64,000 bases of DNA from Zerene cesonia (GCF_012273895.1 NC_052118.1:2170001-2234000); one strand, 5' to 3'. Counted from the stretch's first letter, positions 1 through 10,997 are shown. Numbers and translations are program-made. Notes: a model not told the origin generated them from the letters alone.

Positions 1-117
1 GCCTATATGTTATTCCAGTCGTTCAGCTATCTACGTACCAAATTTTATTGCAACCGGTTCAGTAGCAAAAACACACACACATTCTTACAAACTTTCGCAT
101 TTATAATATTAGTAGGG
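1..117 (-). mobile_element. Helitron-like family A copy, cut by window start
   Basis: Read on the minus strand this begins with CTACTAATATTATAAATG and carries the family A body (GCGAAAGTTTGTAAG, then GGTACGTAGATAGCTG). Other copies lie at 30309, 31486, 49678 and 61100. The 3' end with the hairpin and CTAG lies outside the window. It is non-autonomous, with no coding capacity. Confidence 0.7.
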
Positions 118-145
118 TTTCAATGCTATAAAACTAAAAATTAAA
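118..145. repeat. 28-bp exact direct repeat, copy 1
   Basis: These 28 bases recur exactly, in the same orientation, at 5896-5923. The matches end abruptly on both sides. It directly follows the family A copy. No family recognised. Confidence 0.85.
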
Positions 146-597
146 TGACCACACTTCATAAAAGCTATATAATCAATACCTTAGCCTTGAAACATCAATT
201 TAATTTTACAACACGTGAAACGTAATACTTATTAACAGAACTAGTTATTTTAAATTTGTTTTTTCATGAATTATTTGAAAAGAAACGAGAAACCAAATTT
301 GCACAGCTAGCAAGGCAAAGAAATAGTTGTTAAAATAAAGTTAATTTCAAGAGAAACGCTCTGTTGCTATTTCTTTGTTCCCTTTATATACTATGTTCGT
401 ATCCTTTAGTATATCGCACGGGCGATCAGTAATATATCCCTCCTGCATCAAAAATTCTCCGATGTATCGTAAAATATTCATAAACCCGCCTCTTCGGGCA
501 ACGTCGCAACACCTACTATAAATAAATGCCTATTCAGAGTCAAATTGAATGTTATATCCGTACTACTTCTGGTCTTTGTTTTAAAATGTATTACGAC
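146..597. other. AT-rich stretch, nothing recognised
   Basis: No open frame, repeat or RNA gene can be supported here. The part from about 540 may be the degraded far end of the repeat at 598-682. Confidence 0.5.
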
Positions 598-682
598 CTC
601 ATATTCACTAAAAAGTTATGATGTAATAAACACAAAAATTACAATCGAATTGATAACCTCCTCCCTTTTTAAAGTCGGTTAA
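598..682 (-). repeat. Interspersed repeat family I (AACCGACTT start)
   Basis: On the minus strand it starts AACCGACTTTAAAAAGGGAG and continues with a GGAGGTT and TTACATCA-type pattern. It matches the plus-strand copy at 44433-44620 (AACCGACTTC, GGAGGTTC, TTACCTCA). The AACCGACTTC...GGAGG start is a sequence I associate with a common lepidopteran repeat. Class unknown. Confidence 0.5.
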
Positions 683-1724
683 TAATAAAATAATATCAAT
701 GTCAACTATGAAATACATGACATATGTAAGTGAATTATTATTATTAATAAGGCGAATGATGTACGTTAATTCGTTTCATGTTTAAAATGTAAATATTGTG
801 ATATACTTCCGTCGATTGTCGAATCACGTGAAAGCCTTTTTGTCGTATTGAGGCTTTCTGAGAGCCATTTATAAATTACGTTTCAGGCAAATGGTGCACG
901 AAATTCGCTGTAAATTCAAAGAACTTTCTGACTGACTTTTAGCTAGTTAAAAATAGAGCTGAAAGTGAATTCAAAAATCGTACGCTTAAAAATTGGATTT
1001 ACCATAAAAATCTAAAGCTGTAAAAGTATTTTTTTTTGTGTAGGTTTATTTAACCTTATAATTTCGACATGTAGCTAAGCAAATAAAATAGTTTTTCAAG
1101 GATTTAATAGGTTTTTTAAACTAATCTAAAATTTAAAACCGATTTAAATAAGCTATTCAAATACTTCCGAACTAGAATTAAAACGCACTGTCACCAGAAC
1201 TATAATACACAAATAATATGATAATTCAAATTCACATTAAATTAAAATGAGTTAAGCTAAAATGTTTGTTTATATTTTTATTTTTCCCAAAATAAGTATG
1301 TTTTACCATTACTCTACAGGAATAAGCCCAGTTAAAAGTGTTAATGGATTTCACGTGTTAGCATCAGTATTCGCGTAAGCTCTAAGTGCAAATTTTGTAT
1401 ACGATGCAACTCTGGTGCAGGTAATGGACTAGTAAAAATATATAGTATCTTAGTAGAAGTGCAAGGTAATCCGTTTAAACCAAATGTTTCTAGAAACATA
1501 CAGAAATTTTTGTAATAGGACTCGTATTACAATAGATCTAGGAGATATATATGTTTCTTACTTAAATTTATAGCTATGATTCATTTTTAATAGCACTGAC
1601 TATGCATATACGTCATTTCACACGATGACAGGACACACAAAACATCGGTATATAATGCTATGTAATAAACGGATAGGAGTGATCCAAATGCTCAACTAAT
1701 TTTACAGAACTCTAAAAGTGGTAG
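683..1724. other. AT-rich unique stretch
   Basis: No open frame, tandem array or recognisable element was found. Several CACGT motifs occur but without clustering. Confidence 0.5.
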
Positions 1725-1793
1725 TCACTTTATTATTATAACATACATTTATAAGTGCTTTAATTATTAATGTTTGTTATAATAATAAAGTGA
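1725..1793. repeat. Inverted repeat with 25-bp arms
   Basis: The left arm 1725-1749 and right arm 1769-1793 are reverse complements at 24 of 25 positions, around a 19-base spacer. The arms begin TCACTTTATTATTATAAC. It could be a very short MITE or a foldback relic. No target-site duplication is evident. Confidence 0.75.
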
Positions 1794-1882
1794 GGGTTGT
1801 TTAGATGTTACGCGAAACATTGTCGTGTATTATTTTAGTTCTTTAAACAGTAACTGTAGAACTTTCCCACAATTTTTATAAT

Positions 1883-2150
1883 CACCATCATCATCATCAG
1901 CCCATATATGTTCCCACTGTAGGACGCGGGCTTCCTATGACTTCATTGTTTATTGTATGTCTTCAATATTTTGTATCATGCCATGAGCATCAAATAAATC
2001 TATGAGGGATCAGGCCTTTATCCGCCACAGTGTCCAAGTGCGGGTTGGCAAATTTCACATGTCGTCGAACTTTTAATTCTTCGACATGCCAGTTTCTTCA
2101 CGATGTTTACCTTCTCTGTTTCGAACAATGGTGATGTGAATCACGTGAAG
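1883..2150 (-). mobile_element. SINE copy, 5' truncated, with internal insertion
   Basis: Read on the minus strand this is the body and (GAT)n tail of the SINE seen complete at 33584 and 59674: the GGCATGTC, GTTCGACGACATGTGA, CCCGCACTTGG and CAGTGGGAACATATATGGGC blocks are all present. The tRNA-like head is missing. A 59-base segment (1941-1999) interrupts the body and is flanked by CTATGA on both sides. Confidence 0.85.
1941..1999. repeat. 59-bp insertion inside the SINE copy
   Basis: Comparison with the other SINE copies shows these bases are extra. CTATGA precedes (1935-1940) and follows (2000-2005) the insert, while other copies have one such site. This fits a 6-bp target duplication. 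The insert has no clear terminal inverted repeats and resembles nothing else I noticed here. Confidence 0.6.
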
Positions 2151-2350
2151 TGTAATGCGAATCGTGTCATTATTTCTTATATTATCACATTGTAAATAAA
2201 TATTAGCACATTAAAGATTTAACAGTACCCTCCAACGCTTTTATAGGACTTCCACTAATTGAAACTGACAGTTAGTGACAGATATGCGTTTACAGTTCAA
2301 GATTCCACAGCTAGATTACGCAGGTACCTGATTTTAATGTAACAATAGTT

Positions 2351-2412
2351 TAGGCTGGTGGCTTGCTTGATTGTAAGCAATCACAGCCACCCATGAACAT
2401 CTGAATGGGGCC
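2351..2412 (-). mobile_element. Fragment of A-tailed retroposon family B
   Basis: The plus strand reads GGCTGGTGGCTTGCTTGATTG then GCAATCAC and CCACCCATGAAC, a diverged version of the block GGTTCGCCTGATGGTAAGCG / CCGCCCATGAAC found in all family B copies. Only the tail-proximal part remains. Confidence 0.55.
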
Positions 2413-2929
2413 GCTGTTTTAAAATCTTAAAATGCATTAAGATATTTTAAATAATTTAATGGATGGATGTAATAAAATTTAATAATGAGGCTGCAATAGT
2501 ATTAATATGCAATAGCATATTCATAATAGAATTATCTATGGTTTTGTGTTGTAAACGACGATGATGTTCCGAAACTGGATGTAATTTTTTTTTAATTGAA
2601 TTAATTTGAAATTAGTGAACAGTGAACTGAATGTTTTAGATAAAATTGAAAATGCAGTATTAATAATAGCTATTACAACGTATTAGCCTAAAAATAAACA
2701 TAAGTCATGGTTCGCTTTAATCTTTTGGTCGGAAGATAGCCTTACAACGGCGTCTATGGATTGATGTCTCCATGACTGTGATGGATGGAACGAATAAACT
2801 ATTTTGTATGACGGGGAAGTAAACAAAACATATCATACTTGCCTAATAGCTTTTCACATTGTATTGATATCTTTATACATTTTTATCTTTACATTAACAG
2901 ACCAAATATTATGCAAGTTTAATACAAAG

Positions 2930-3082
2930 TCTATAAAAATGTTATGAAGCTAAATAGATCTGTTTGTTTGAGTGCGCTAATCTCAGGAACTAAAGAATCG
3001 ATTTCAAAACTTTTTGCTTTTTACGTGATTGGTTGTTGTAGACTATATGTGTACCACGAATGAAGCCGAGGCGGACTGCTAG
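2930..3082 (+). mobile_element. Helitron-like family C copy
   Basis: It starts TCTATA and contains TGTTTGTTTGAGTGCGCTAA and CTCAGGAACT. It ends GAAGCCGAGGCGGACTGCTAG followed by T. It aligns along its length with the copies at 22348, 53012 and 63662. The 5' base before TC is G rather than A, so the left boundary is slightly uncertain. Confidence 0.7.
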
Positions 3083-4113
3083 TTTGATGTAAAGTAATAT
3101 GAATAAGCCAGTTTTTAATAATGTGAACACAAATCTCAATTTTCAATAAAATAACCTTGGTTAGATATTATTTTCAAACTAAAAATTGTAACGTAAGTAA
3201 TATTTCAACCAAATTACTACGGCTTAGTTTTCATTCGCCAATGGTTTGCATCGCGTGTTATTTTAAGAGCCTCTCGTACACGGAAGCGTACTTATAGCTA
3301 AAGAGGGTTCTTACATGATATTCAACAATCATCCCTTCCGTAAAACAAATAAAGCTTCAATTTCAGTGCAACATTGCGGGCGAATTAATTGGTCTGGTAT
3401 TATTCTTCATCGTTAGTTTGATTCGGATCAAGTGTATAGTTTGAACCGTTTTGAATAGCTGCAATTATCCTAGACCTATTGTTTTTGCAAAAAAGAACCT
3501 GCAACACAAACTATATTTATGAGCTTATCGAAATTTCAAGAGATTGTATATGCAAATTGGCTAATGAAATTAATATAATCGGTCTATTTTCCACATCATT
3601 TTGGTTGAAAATATATTGGCAAAAATAAGACACCCATTGAAGCGTTTTTGGCCAAGGATCAACTTTAATGCTGCCTATTGATTGGTAGTGGTTGTATACT
3701 TAGCGCTTCCGTGCTTCTGAAGCCTCTAGAATAATTTTGCTGCCACTTCCTTGCACTTCTCATATAATGTTTTCATAACATAGTCCAGTACAAATTTGTT
3801 TTTTTCTTAATAAGATTTTGGGGGTGTCCTGACTCGGTACTAAACCGAAACTCTCGTAAAAACGGGATTACAATATTCATATGTTTCAATTTATAATAAT
3901 TCCAAAAGTGCATATGGTGCCAACGCGCAAAATCCACAATTTCTGTTAAATAAAAAATAAGATATTGTATTTGAACGAAGATAATACGCTGCTACGAATA
4001 AAATCGGAAGAATAATTAATTATATTTAATTTATTGATGGATGAATTTTCTATCCTTACTGTGTCAAACAACCATTTCGAAAATGTCTTTATTGCCCGAT
4101 TTCTGTCAATTTT
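3083..4113. other. AT-rich unique stretch
   Basis: No coding, RNA or repeat feature supported. Confidence 0.5.
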
Positions 4114-4160
4114 CACGTGACATTTTTATATTATTTTGACGTGACACGTGACATTTTTAT
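4114..4160. repeat. 16-bp direct repeat carrying E-box CACGTG
   Basis: CACGTGACATTTTTAT occurs exactly at 4114-4129 and 4145-4160. The second copy overlaps a further ACGTGAC. It is a local duplication that doubles an E-box-like palindrome. Any regulatory role is inference. Confidence 0.7.
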
Positions 4161-4761
4161 TAATATCTGAAGGGATAATTCCCTTCATCGAAGGGAAAGG
4201 TTTAGTTGAAAAATTATTTTTAATTCGCTTCTTAAACATGTACCTAATGGCCGGTCTCAATCTCGAGATTATCTTTTGAATGCTACTTTCATAATCCATT
4301 GGCTCATTTTAATATAAAGACTCAAAAGCGACCTTCTGTATAATTATCGCATGTAGAATTGTTATGTGCAACATATGTAGAACATAATTTTTTTTCATAA
4401 ACTGACAGTTAACATTTTAGGTGAAATTATTTCTGATCCAGTTTAACTCAAGCCTGTAGTAAATATTAATAACTCTCATTTTAACATTTTATGCACGTGT
4501 AAACAACGTTATTAAATTCCATAATAATATAATGTTTCATGATAAAATGAAGGTATACGATTTTTATAGTATTTTTATACGCACGTCCACAGTCATTATG
4601 AACGGGCTGTAGCTATGGATATGAAAAAAATGTGGGTTGTATGAAGTGTATAAAAGGGTCGTATTGTTAATATTGATAAAAAACGAGATTTATTTTTTAT
4701 CTTCCAGACATTTATTTAGTTTAGGTTACTTTTCCTTATAAATGAGAAATTTTGAAAGAAT

Positions 4762-4813
4762 AGAAAAAATTTGATCACGAGGCAGGACTCGAACCTGCGT
4801 ATCTTGCCTAACC
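4762..4813 (-). mobile_element. tRNA-like 3' half, probably SINE head, ends at gap
   Basis: On the minus strand 4798-4782 forms a perfect T-arm: GCAGG, a 7-base loop, then CCTGC. It contains the Pol III B box GGTTCGAGTCC (4785-4795). CTCGTGA follows where an acceptor 3' strand would lie, then a T-run that could end Pol III transcription. The 5' half (A box, anticodon arm, matching acceptor strand TCACGAG) lies in the N gap, so a true tRNA gene cannot be excluded. A tRNA-derived SINE is more likely given the region, but no second copy is visible here. Confidence 0.45.
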
Positions 4814-5813
4814 NNNNNNNNNNNNNNNNNNNNNNNNNNNNNNNNNNNNNNNNNNNNNNNNNNNNNNNNNNNNNNNNNNNNNNNNNNNNNNNNNNNNNNN
4901 NNNNNNNNNNNNNNNNNNNNNNNNNNNNNNNNNNNNNNNNNNNNNNNNNNNNNNNNNNNNNNNNNNNNNNNNNNNNNNNNNNNNNNNNNNNNNNNNNNNN
5001 NNNNNNNNNNNNNNNNNNNNNNNNNNNNNNNNNNNNNNNNNNNNNNNNNNNNNNNNNNNNNNNNNNNNNNNNNNNNNNNNNNNNNNNNNNNNNNNNNNNN
5101 NNNNNNNNNNNNNNNNNNNNNNNNNNNNNNNNNNNNNNNNNNNNNNNNNNNNNNNNNNNNNNNNNNNNNNNNNNNNNNNNNNNNNNNNNNNNNNNNNNNN
5201 NNNNNNNNNNNNNNNNNNNNNNNNNNNNNNNNNNNNNNNNNNNNNNNNNNNNNNNNNNNNNNNNNNNNNNNNNNNNNNNNNNNNNNNNNNNNNNNNNNNN
5301 NNNNNNNNNNNNNNNNNNNNNNNNNNNNNNNNNNNNNNNNNNNNNNNNNNNNNNNNNNNNNNNNNNNNNNNNNNNNNNNNNNNNNNNNNNNNNNNNNNNN
5401 NNNNNNNNNNNNNNNNNNNNNNNNNNNNNNNNNNNNNNNNNNNNNNNNNNNNNNNNNNNNNNNNNNNNNNNNNNNNNNNNNNNNNNNNNNNNNNNNNNNN
5501 NNNNNNNNNNNNNNNNNNNNNNNNNNNNNNNNNNNNNNNNNNNNNNNNNNNNNNNNNNNNNNNNNNNNNNNNNNNNNNNNNNNNNNNNNNNNNNNNNNNN
5601 NNNNNNNNNNNNNNNNNNNNNNNNNNNNNNNNNNNNNNNNNNNNNNNNNNNNNNNNNNNNNNNNNNNNNNNNNNNNNNNNNNNNNNNNNNNNNNNNNNNN
5701 NNNNNNNNNNNNNNNNNNNNNNNNNNNNNNNNNNNNNNNNNNNNNNNNNNNNNNNNNNNNNNNNNNNNNNNNNNNNNNNNNNNNNNNNNNNNNNNNNNNN
5801 NNNNNNNNNNNNN
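4814..5813. other. Assembly gap, 1000 N
   Basis: An unbroken run of exactly 1000 N, so the true length is probably unknown. The left edge falls inside a tRNA-like element. Confidence 0.99.
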
Positions 5814-5895
5814 AATCATTGAAATAATGTTTCGTATTGGTTGTGATGGTTCTTAATCATCTCAATAGAAGGCGTGGGGTGCCCCTTAGGCCCTA

Positions 5896-5923
5896 TTTCA
5901 ATGCTATAAAACTAAAAATTAAA
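5896..5923. repeat. 28-bp exact direct repeat, copy 2
   Basis: Identical to 118-145, about 5.8 kb away across the gap. The flanks do not match. Confidence 0.85.
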
Positions 5924-5971
5924 ATTACTTTTCCTTAGTTTAAAAACTTGACATTTTTATTAGTTAATAAT

Positions 5972-6181
5972 GGTCAAGCAAGTTGGTGGTTCGGCTGATG
6001 TTAAACATCGGTAAGTAAGCCCCGTCATCAGGAACTTTTCCAGAGGTCTGCAAATGTGTTGCCGCTTTTAAAGGGTCTCTCAGCATATGTATACTATTGA
6101 TTAACGCTGGTCTTCTGTAAGGTTATGGTACATTCGAGTGAGAGTTGCCCAATTCATGCCGAAGCGTGTTCGACTCCCACA
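5972..6181 (-). mobile_element. Retroposon family B copy, degenerate
   Basis: The plus strand runs from the tail block (GTTGGTGGTTCGGCTGATG), through TTGCCGCTTTTAAAGGG, to the head block ending GCCGAAGCGTGTTCGACTCCC ACA. It spans nearly the whole element but lacks most of the middle and has a small internal rearrangement near 6010. Confidence 0.7.
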
Positions 6182-6237
6182 TTCATCAAAACAGTTCATA
6201 GTATTTTAAGGAAAAACTGCAGTGTACAACCTAATTA

Positions 6238-6290
6238 TACAGCTCCGGCCCGCGGTTTCACTCGGGGGATTTTCATTCCAGGAAATAACG
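6238..6290 (-). mobile_element. Helitron-like 3' end fragment
   Basis: GCCCGCGGTTTCACTCGGG followed by ATTCCAGGAAATAAC resembles the reverse complement of the GC-rich 3' end of family A. The terminal CTAG is lost (ACAGCTCC). Short and degraded. Confidence 0.3.
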
Positions 6291-6732
6291 TGATGATGAA
6301 TAATAAATTTATTCCAAATTCGACGATTATAACATAATCCCCGTCGAAAACAAATCTATAATATTTTGATCAAATATTTTATACGTATACCTAATGTATA
6401 TAATATCATTACTAATGTTATCAATGAGAAATTGTATTTGTTTGTCAATTTTATGATATGATTTTGTTTCTGGAGATAGCTTGGATCCAAGAGAGTAATA
6501 TAGGCTATTATTTCCACAGTAAAAGATCTTCTTCACAAAACAGAAACAGATCCATTGTACGAGGAATATAGACAAGAGCTTATACGATGCGCATTTAGTG
6601 TTTAATTTATAGATAGTGCTATATTAAAAATGTGACATGTATAGCAACTGTTAATTTTCTTTGAACACGCGAGCTAAGTGGCGGGCAACTTTATTTTATA
6701 GTATTTTTATACATACAAGAATCTATAATAAA

Positions 6733-6836
6733 CTAGACGCTAATACCGGATATTAAGATTTCTATATTATCCTAAGGGACATTTTGCTTGACGGACAAAC
6801 ATCCTGCAAACTTTTACATTCATAATATTAGTGTGA
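6733..6836 (-). mobile_element. Helitron-like family G, internal-deletion copy
   Basis: On the minus strand it starts A|TCACACTAATATTATGAATG, the same terminus as the copy at 43361, and ends GCGTCTAG|T. About half of the central body present at 43361-43556 and 19508-19702 is missing: the sequence jumps from GATGTTTGTCCGTC to AATGTCCCTTAGGAT. Both termini and the A/T flanks are intact. Confidence 0.7.
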
Positions 6837-8950
6837 TTACGTAAACTCTCATATAGTATTTTTCTTAAGTCAGAAGAAGAACGCTTAATAATCATCATAT
6901 CGTTGAAATATATCAAACAAATAAAAAACAGCAATTGCGTTAGGTACATTGAAATCATTAAAATATATGGGCCAAATTACGCAAGTCATAAACCAGAATA
7001 AGCGACAAATCGATACTCAATTAAATACTAAATACGTTATCACAATTGCTTATGCAAATAGCGTTGAACTACGCAGAAAATTTCCATACTGAACGAAGAA
7101 AACTACATACTTCATAAACCACTTAACCCGGTCAGGTTAATCACAGTAGTGAAAACAGGCCAACTATTTACAGCAACCTTCTGAATTTTCAGTTGTTATT
7201 TCTCAACTGCAGTACCAGATTCTAAACGCAATCTAAAACGATATACCGTTGGCAAATATCGTTAAAATTTATGGTCGACCAAAACATGGGCCGGATCATA
7301 GTTATAAACTATGGCACTGGTTGATTTTAACCGATTGCGGAGGAGAAATGTTCATGTTTGATCGCATAAAAGAAATTATTTATAAGTATAGGATTTATAG
7401 GTTTTCAAACATTCATTGTAATGTGAATTTCGTAGTCATATGTGAAAGCTTGTTAAATAAAATATTCTTACATTGATTATAAGATATTTCATTTCTAAAT
7501 TAATGATATTACACAAAATTAAGACTACAAAGACATTTTTGAATTCTACCACCAAGTAATACACAACTTTTAGTATAATTCATGAATATTAGCGCATATA
7601 AAAGAACTATTCTTCATTCTAGAGGTTCTGTGGTCCAACGTATGATTCGAATTTTGTAATAAAAAACGTATGGCATTAAATTCTCAAACGTTAAATTTTT
7701 ACAGCAACAAATGAAACAATTGCAATTAAGCTCCTAGTATTACGGGTGCACATAAAAATTAGTAGAACGTCAATAAGTATAATAATTCCCGACTACAAAA
7801 GCCCCATTAGAGGTCAGCTGTGGTTACGAACAGTTGGTCCAGAACTGTAATCATGCTTTCAGGGCCTATTCACTTCATTCTTTATTCAGAGCTATTTTAA
7901 CCGACTGTCAGTAAAACGTTCGCGTAACACACAATTTTATCATTTTTAGCCCGCTTTGTACCATCGTAGTCAATAAGGAAATAACTTGTGAAAAAGAGAA
8001 ATTTGAACGAAGTAGCTGTTGGCAGCGCCTTCTGTCGCGTGTCAAAGAAATTCTTTCGAAATATCTAAACTTCGTAGTGATTCAAATGCATCTCATAATG
8101 GATCTTCTAATAGGAATGAAATGTTTACTGCGGTAAGACCTATGTTAGCCTTTAGCCTCGTTAATATCTCCAAACACAAGAATGATGCTATAACATTGCA
8201 TTATTACGAAGTGAAAGAAGGACAAATAAACGAAAATACTAAAAACGTTACATCAATACTTAAGTTCAAATCCAAAGAAATTGTAGCGCATAGCTTCTTT
8301 CATCTTTAATGTATTAAATAGATCAGTTACCCAGCCATATTAGTATCACAATATAACTGGATTTTAGAACATTTTCGTTTAAAATAAAATTTAATACAAT
8401 ACAAACTTAATCAGACAAAACTATCCATATAAAATAGATGCACTGCAACACTATCTTACGAATAAACCGTTGATTTTTAAAGGAAATAAGTCCGAAAGGC
8501 ACTATTTACAAACTATCTTTATTGTTTGTCCACGTCTCGGGCCAACATTAAGGAACTCAGTTGACTCAGCACTTTGTAGGCGCTTTGGGCGTTGCACCTC
8601 GAAATTTCTTCTTAACCCTTTATGTGAAAAACAATTACGTCTCACGTTGACTAAAATGCAATGTGAAAGTTTAAAGTTACTCTGAATGCAATATTATTCG
8701 AGTCACAAATGAAAATTTCGTAGACGAGCATGCTTCAGCTCAAAATGGGTCACGGTTCTATGAAACAAATAGTTTACGAGAATAAAATGCATACTTATTT
8801 TGTATTTAATTGTGTTTAATATTATCAGTTCATTCTTTATGGAAAAATACCAATTATATGTTTACCTTTACTTGTAAGACAGCAATTCGGATGTTTTTCA
8901 AATATATCAGATTGAGTTTCATGATACATGATAGTTCACCTACGTTTTTA
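6837..8950. other. Mostly unique AT-rich stretch
   Basis: No exon is supported. One open frame near 8019-8309 lacks an ATG and has background codon use. A GGCAGCGCCTTCTGTCG motif at 8021-8037 is noted among the findings. No repeat recognised. Confidence 0.45.
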
Positions 8951-9230
8951 TTTATTTTATGCTTGATCGGGCAATTTGGCTGATGGTTCACCTGATAGTA
9001 CGCGATCACCACCGCCCACGAATATTTGCAGATGATATGGCTCTACAAATGCGTTTACCGACTTTAAGGGATAAGGAAAGGAACGACGGCAGTAAAGGAT
9101 TAGACTGGGGAAAAGTGAGGAAAACGAAGCGGGTCTCCGGCTTACCCGTATGTAGTAACAAACAGTGACAGTAGGCGTTGTACCTTCCTCGGTACGAGCT
9201 GCCAATCCATGTCGAAGCGTCGATGCCCAA
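8951..9230 (-). mobile_element. Retroposon family B copy, near full length
   Basis: It begins with TTTATTTTATG (the A-rich tail on the minus strand). CGATCACCACCGCCCACGAA, the polypurine GGATAAGGAAAGGAACG block and TCCTCGGTACGAGCTG follow, ending near CGAAGCGTCGATGCCC. The order matches 31745-32080, with many substitutions, so it is an old copy. Confidence 0.75.
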
Positions 9231-10582
9231 TTAAATAATTCCGCTTTCAGCATTTAATCCTTTTGAATAACATAGACCTGCTCTTTTTGCAGAAATAAAT
9301 AAACAAAAAAACATCACTTCAAACAATACATCGACTGGACTCAACAAAAATTGTATTGAAAAAAAAATATTAGCATGAAGTAAAATAAAATTAACAAAGA
9401 CATGGGACTTGAACAAATTGTATTTTTAGCGTAAAATAACTATGCTGAATACTAAAAGCACGAAACTTTGCTTTACATTGAATCCTTAATAGTCCTAACG
9501 GAATGCGTTACTTAACATGCAATGTAATGGACCTGTTTCGCAGTATTGTGTTACGCTATTATTGTTTTATTAACTATTATAATTTATAGTCCTTATTGGA
9601 ACCAGAACAAATAAAAATATGATAATATTATTAAATTATAAATATGTATGTAAATCAATAATACAACATAATTGGTTTTGGGCTCAAGCATGACAAAATG
9701 CAAAAGAAACAAAAACACCTAAAATCCCCGCCAATCGCCCAAAAAATCTTCTTGCGAATGAAGCAAAATCGATAGTAAAAGAAATGTGCAATTCTAGATG
9801 TATCAAGACATCCACTTTTGTTTCACAGTATTACTCGTACTACAGCGCAAAAGGACACGAACTTCACTAAATATAAATCTCAACACAGCATCAACCGTTT
9901 TCAGATTAATAATGTTCGATAAGCAGTGTGATCCACGATGTGATCATTACCCAGAGGTGTCAAGCCGCCGCGCTTTCGTTGCGTATTATTACTCCCACGT
10001 CGGCAAATGTTTTCAAACATTTTTTGCTTCCAGTTACTTATTCTTTTATTAATAAAAGTTCACGCGACCTCCGCCTATGGCGGTTCGCAATTTCCTCCTC
10101 TGTTTTACTCTTTTTGGGACTTCGAATTTCAATTTAAAATCAGCGGAAAGCTCTCACAAACGGAATAAGAAAGAAATGATTTTTAAATCGTATTTTACGT
10201 GGAACGTTTCTAATGATATGCCATAATTACTAAACGTCCAGTCGCTAATAAAAACCGATTTTATAAATATTGGAGTTGTGAAAATGTTTTTACCTGCATA
10301 AAATAAATATCTCCTAAAATCCATTAGCGTATCCATAAAATATGAAGTTACAGAATTATTTTTGGAGTAACATACTCGAATTAAATTATAAACATATTTA
10401 CGTATTGCAATCATTGGGTTCTATATATCTATCTAGAATGTTTTGGTATATGATTAATTAAACAACAGCGTGAAAATAGATTGTATTATTATAATAGTTT
10501 ATGGTATGTGTTTATAGTACATAACATTAGAATTTACTCTTACTCCATTTAATGTTTATTATCAGATGTTTGTTAGTATAGA
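9231..10582. other. Unique stretch with one exact 16-bp palindrome
   Basis: CTTTTATTAATAAAAG at 10043-10058 is a perfect palindrome and CCGCC TAT GGCGG sits just after it at 10071-10083. Around 9930-10140 the base composition is somewhat richer in GC than its surroundings. No coding exon could be supported. Confidence 0.45.
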
Positions 10583-10896
10583 ATTTTGACGTGACAACGT
10601 CTTAAATTAGGTTGCGGCTCGGAGGCACTCATGAAAAAGTGTAACGCCCGGTAACGTTACGATGAGTCACCGATCTAAGATCGGTCCGCCGCGCGCGCAG
10701 CACTAGAGAATTAGGCGCATTGAATCGGCGCGAGCTTGTGTCTCTGTCTCTGTCTTTTTAGTAAACAAAATATATTTTCTATACTTAAAATTTGTGCAAT
10801 TCTTATTTTCATTCAATTCCTTGTTCCTATTGTGCAATTTAATAATATTCATATCAATAAATATTCTACCGAGAAAAAGACGTTGTCACGTAAAAT
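10583..10896. mobile_element. GC-rich element with perfect 15-bp inverted ends (family K)
   Basis: ACGTGACAACGTCTT at 10589-10603 is the exact reverse complement of 10877-10891. With one bulged base the arms extend to ATTTT/AAAAT (10583, 10896). The interior holds the palindrome GTAACGTTAC (10651-10660), the foldback ACCGATCT a AGATCGGT (10669-10685), a CGCGCGCG-like run and a pyrimidine tract before TTTTTAG (10740-10760). No coding frame. The sequence continuing to about 10930 (TCTTCGCCCGTAAAACCGAC) may belong to the same repeat: from memory I associate it with other moth genomes, but I cannot verify that. Either a non-autonomous DNA transposon or a structured interspersed repeat. Confidence 0.55.
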
Positions 10897-10997
10897 CTTC
10901 GCCCGTAAAACCGACTTTACAGGCAACCATTTTTTTATTTTAATATTAATTTCATCATCAATACTTCAAACAATCTAAGAAACTAAAATATGTTTGA

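Noticed and set aside
4114..4160. Circadian E-box enhancer
   Set aside because: CACGTG words are scattered across the window. The local doubling is a simple duplication with no nearby promoter.
4716..5856. Two long open frames, one on each strand, over the first gap
   Set aside because: Almost all codons are N. The frames only exist because N contains no stop codons.
8019..8309. 96-codon open frame
   Set aside because: It starts at TTG, which is not expected in an animal nuclear gene. No ATG context, homology or splice support.
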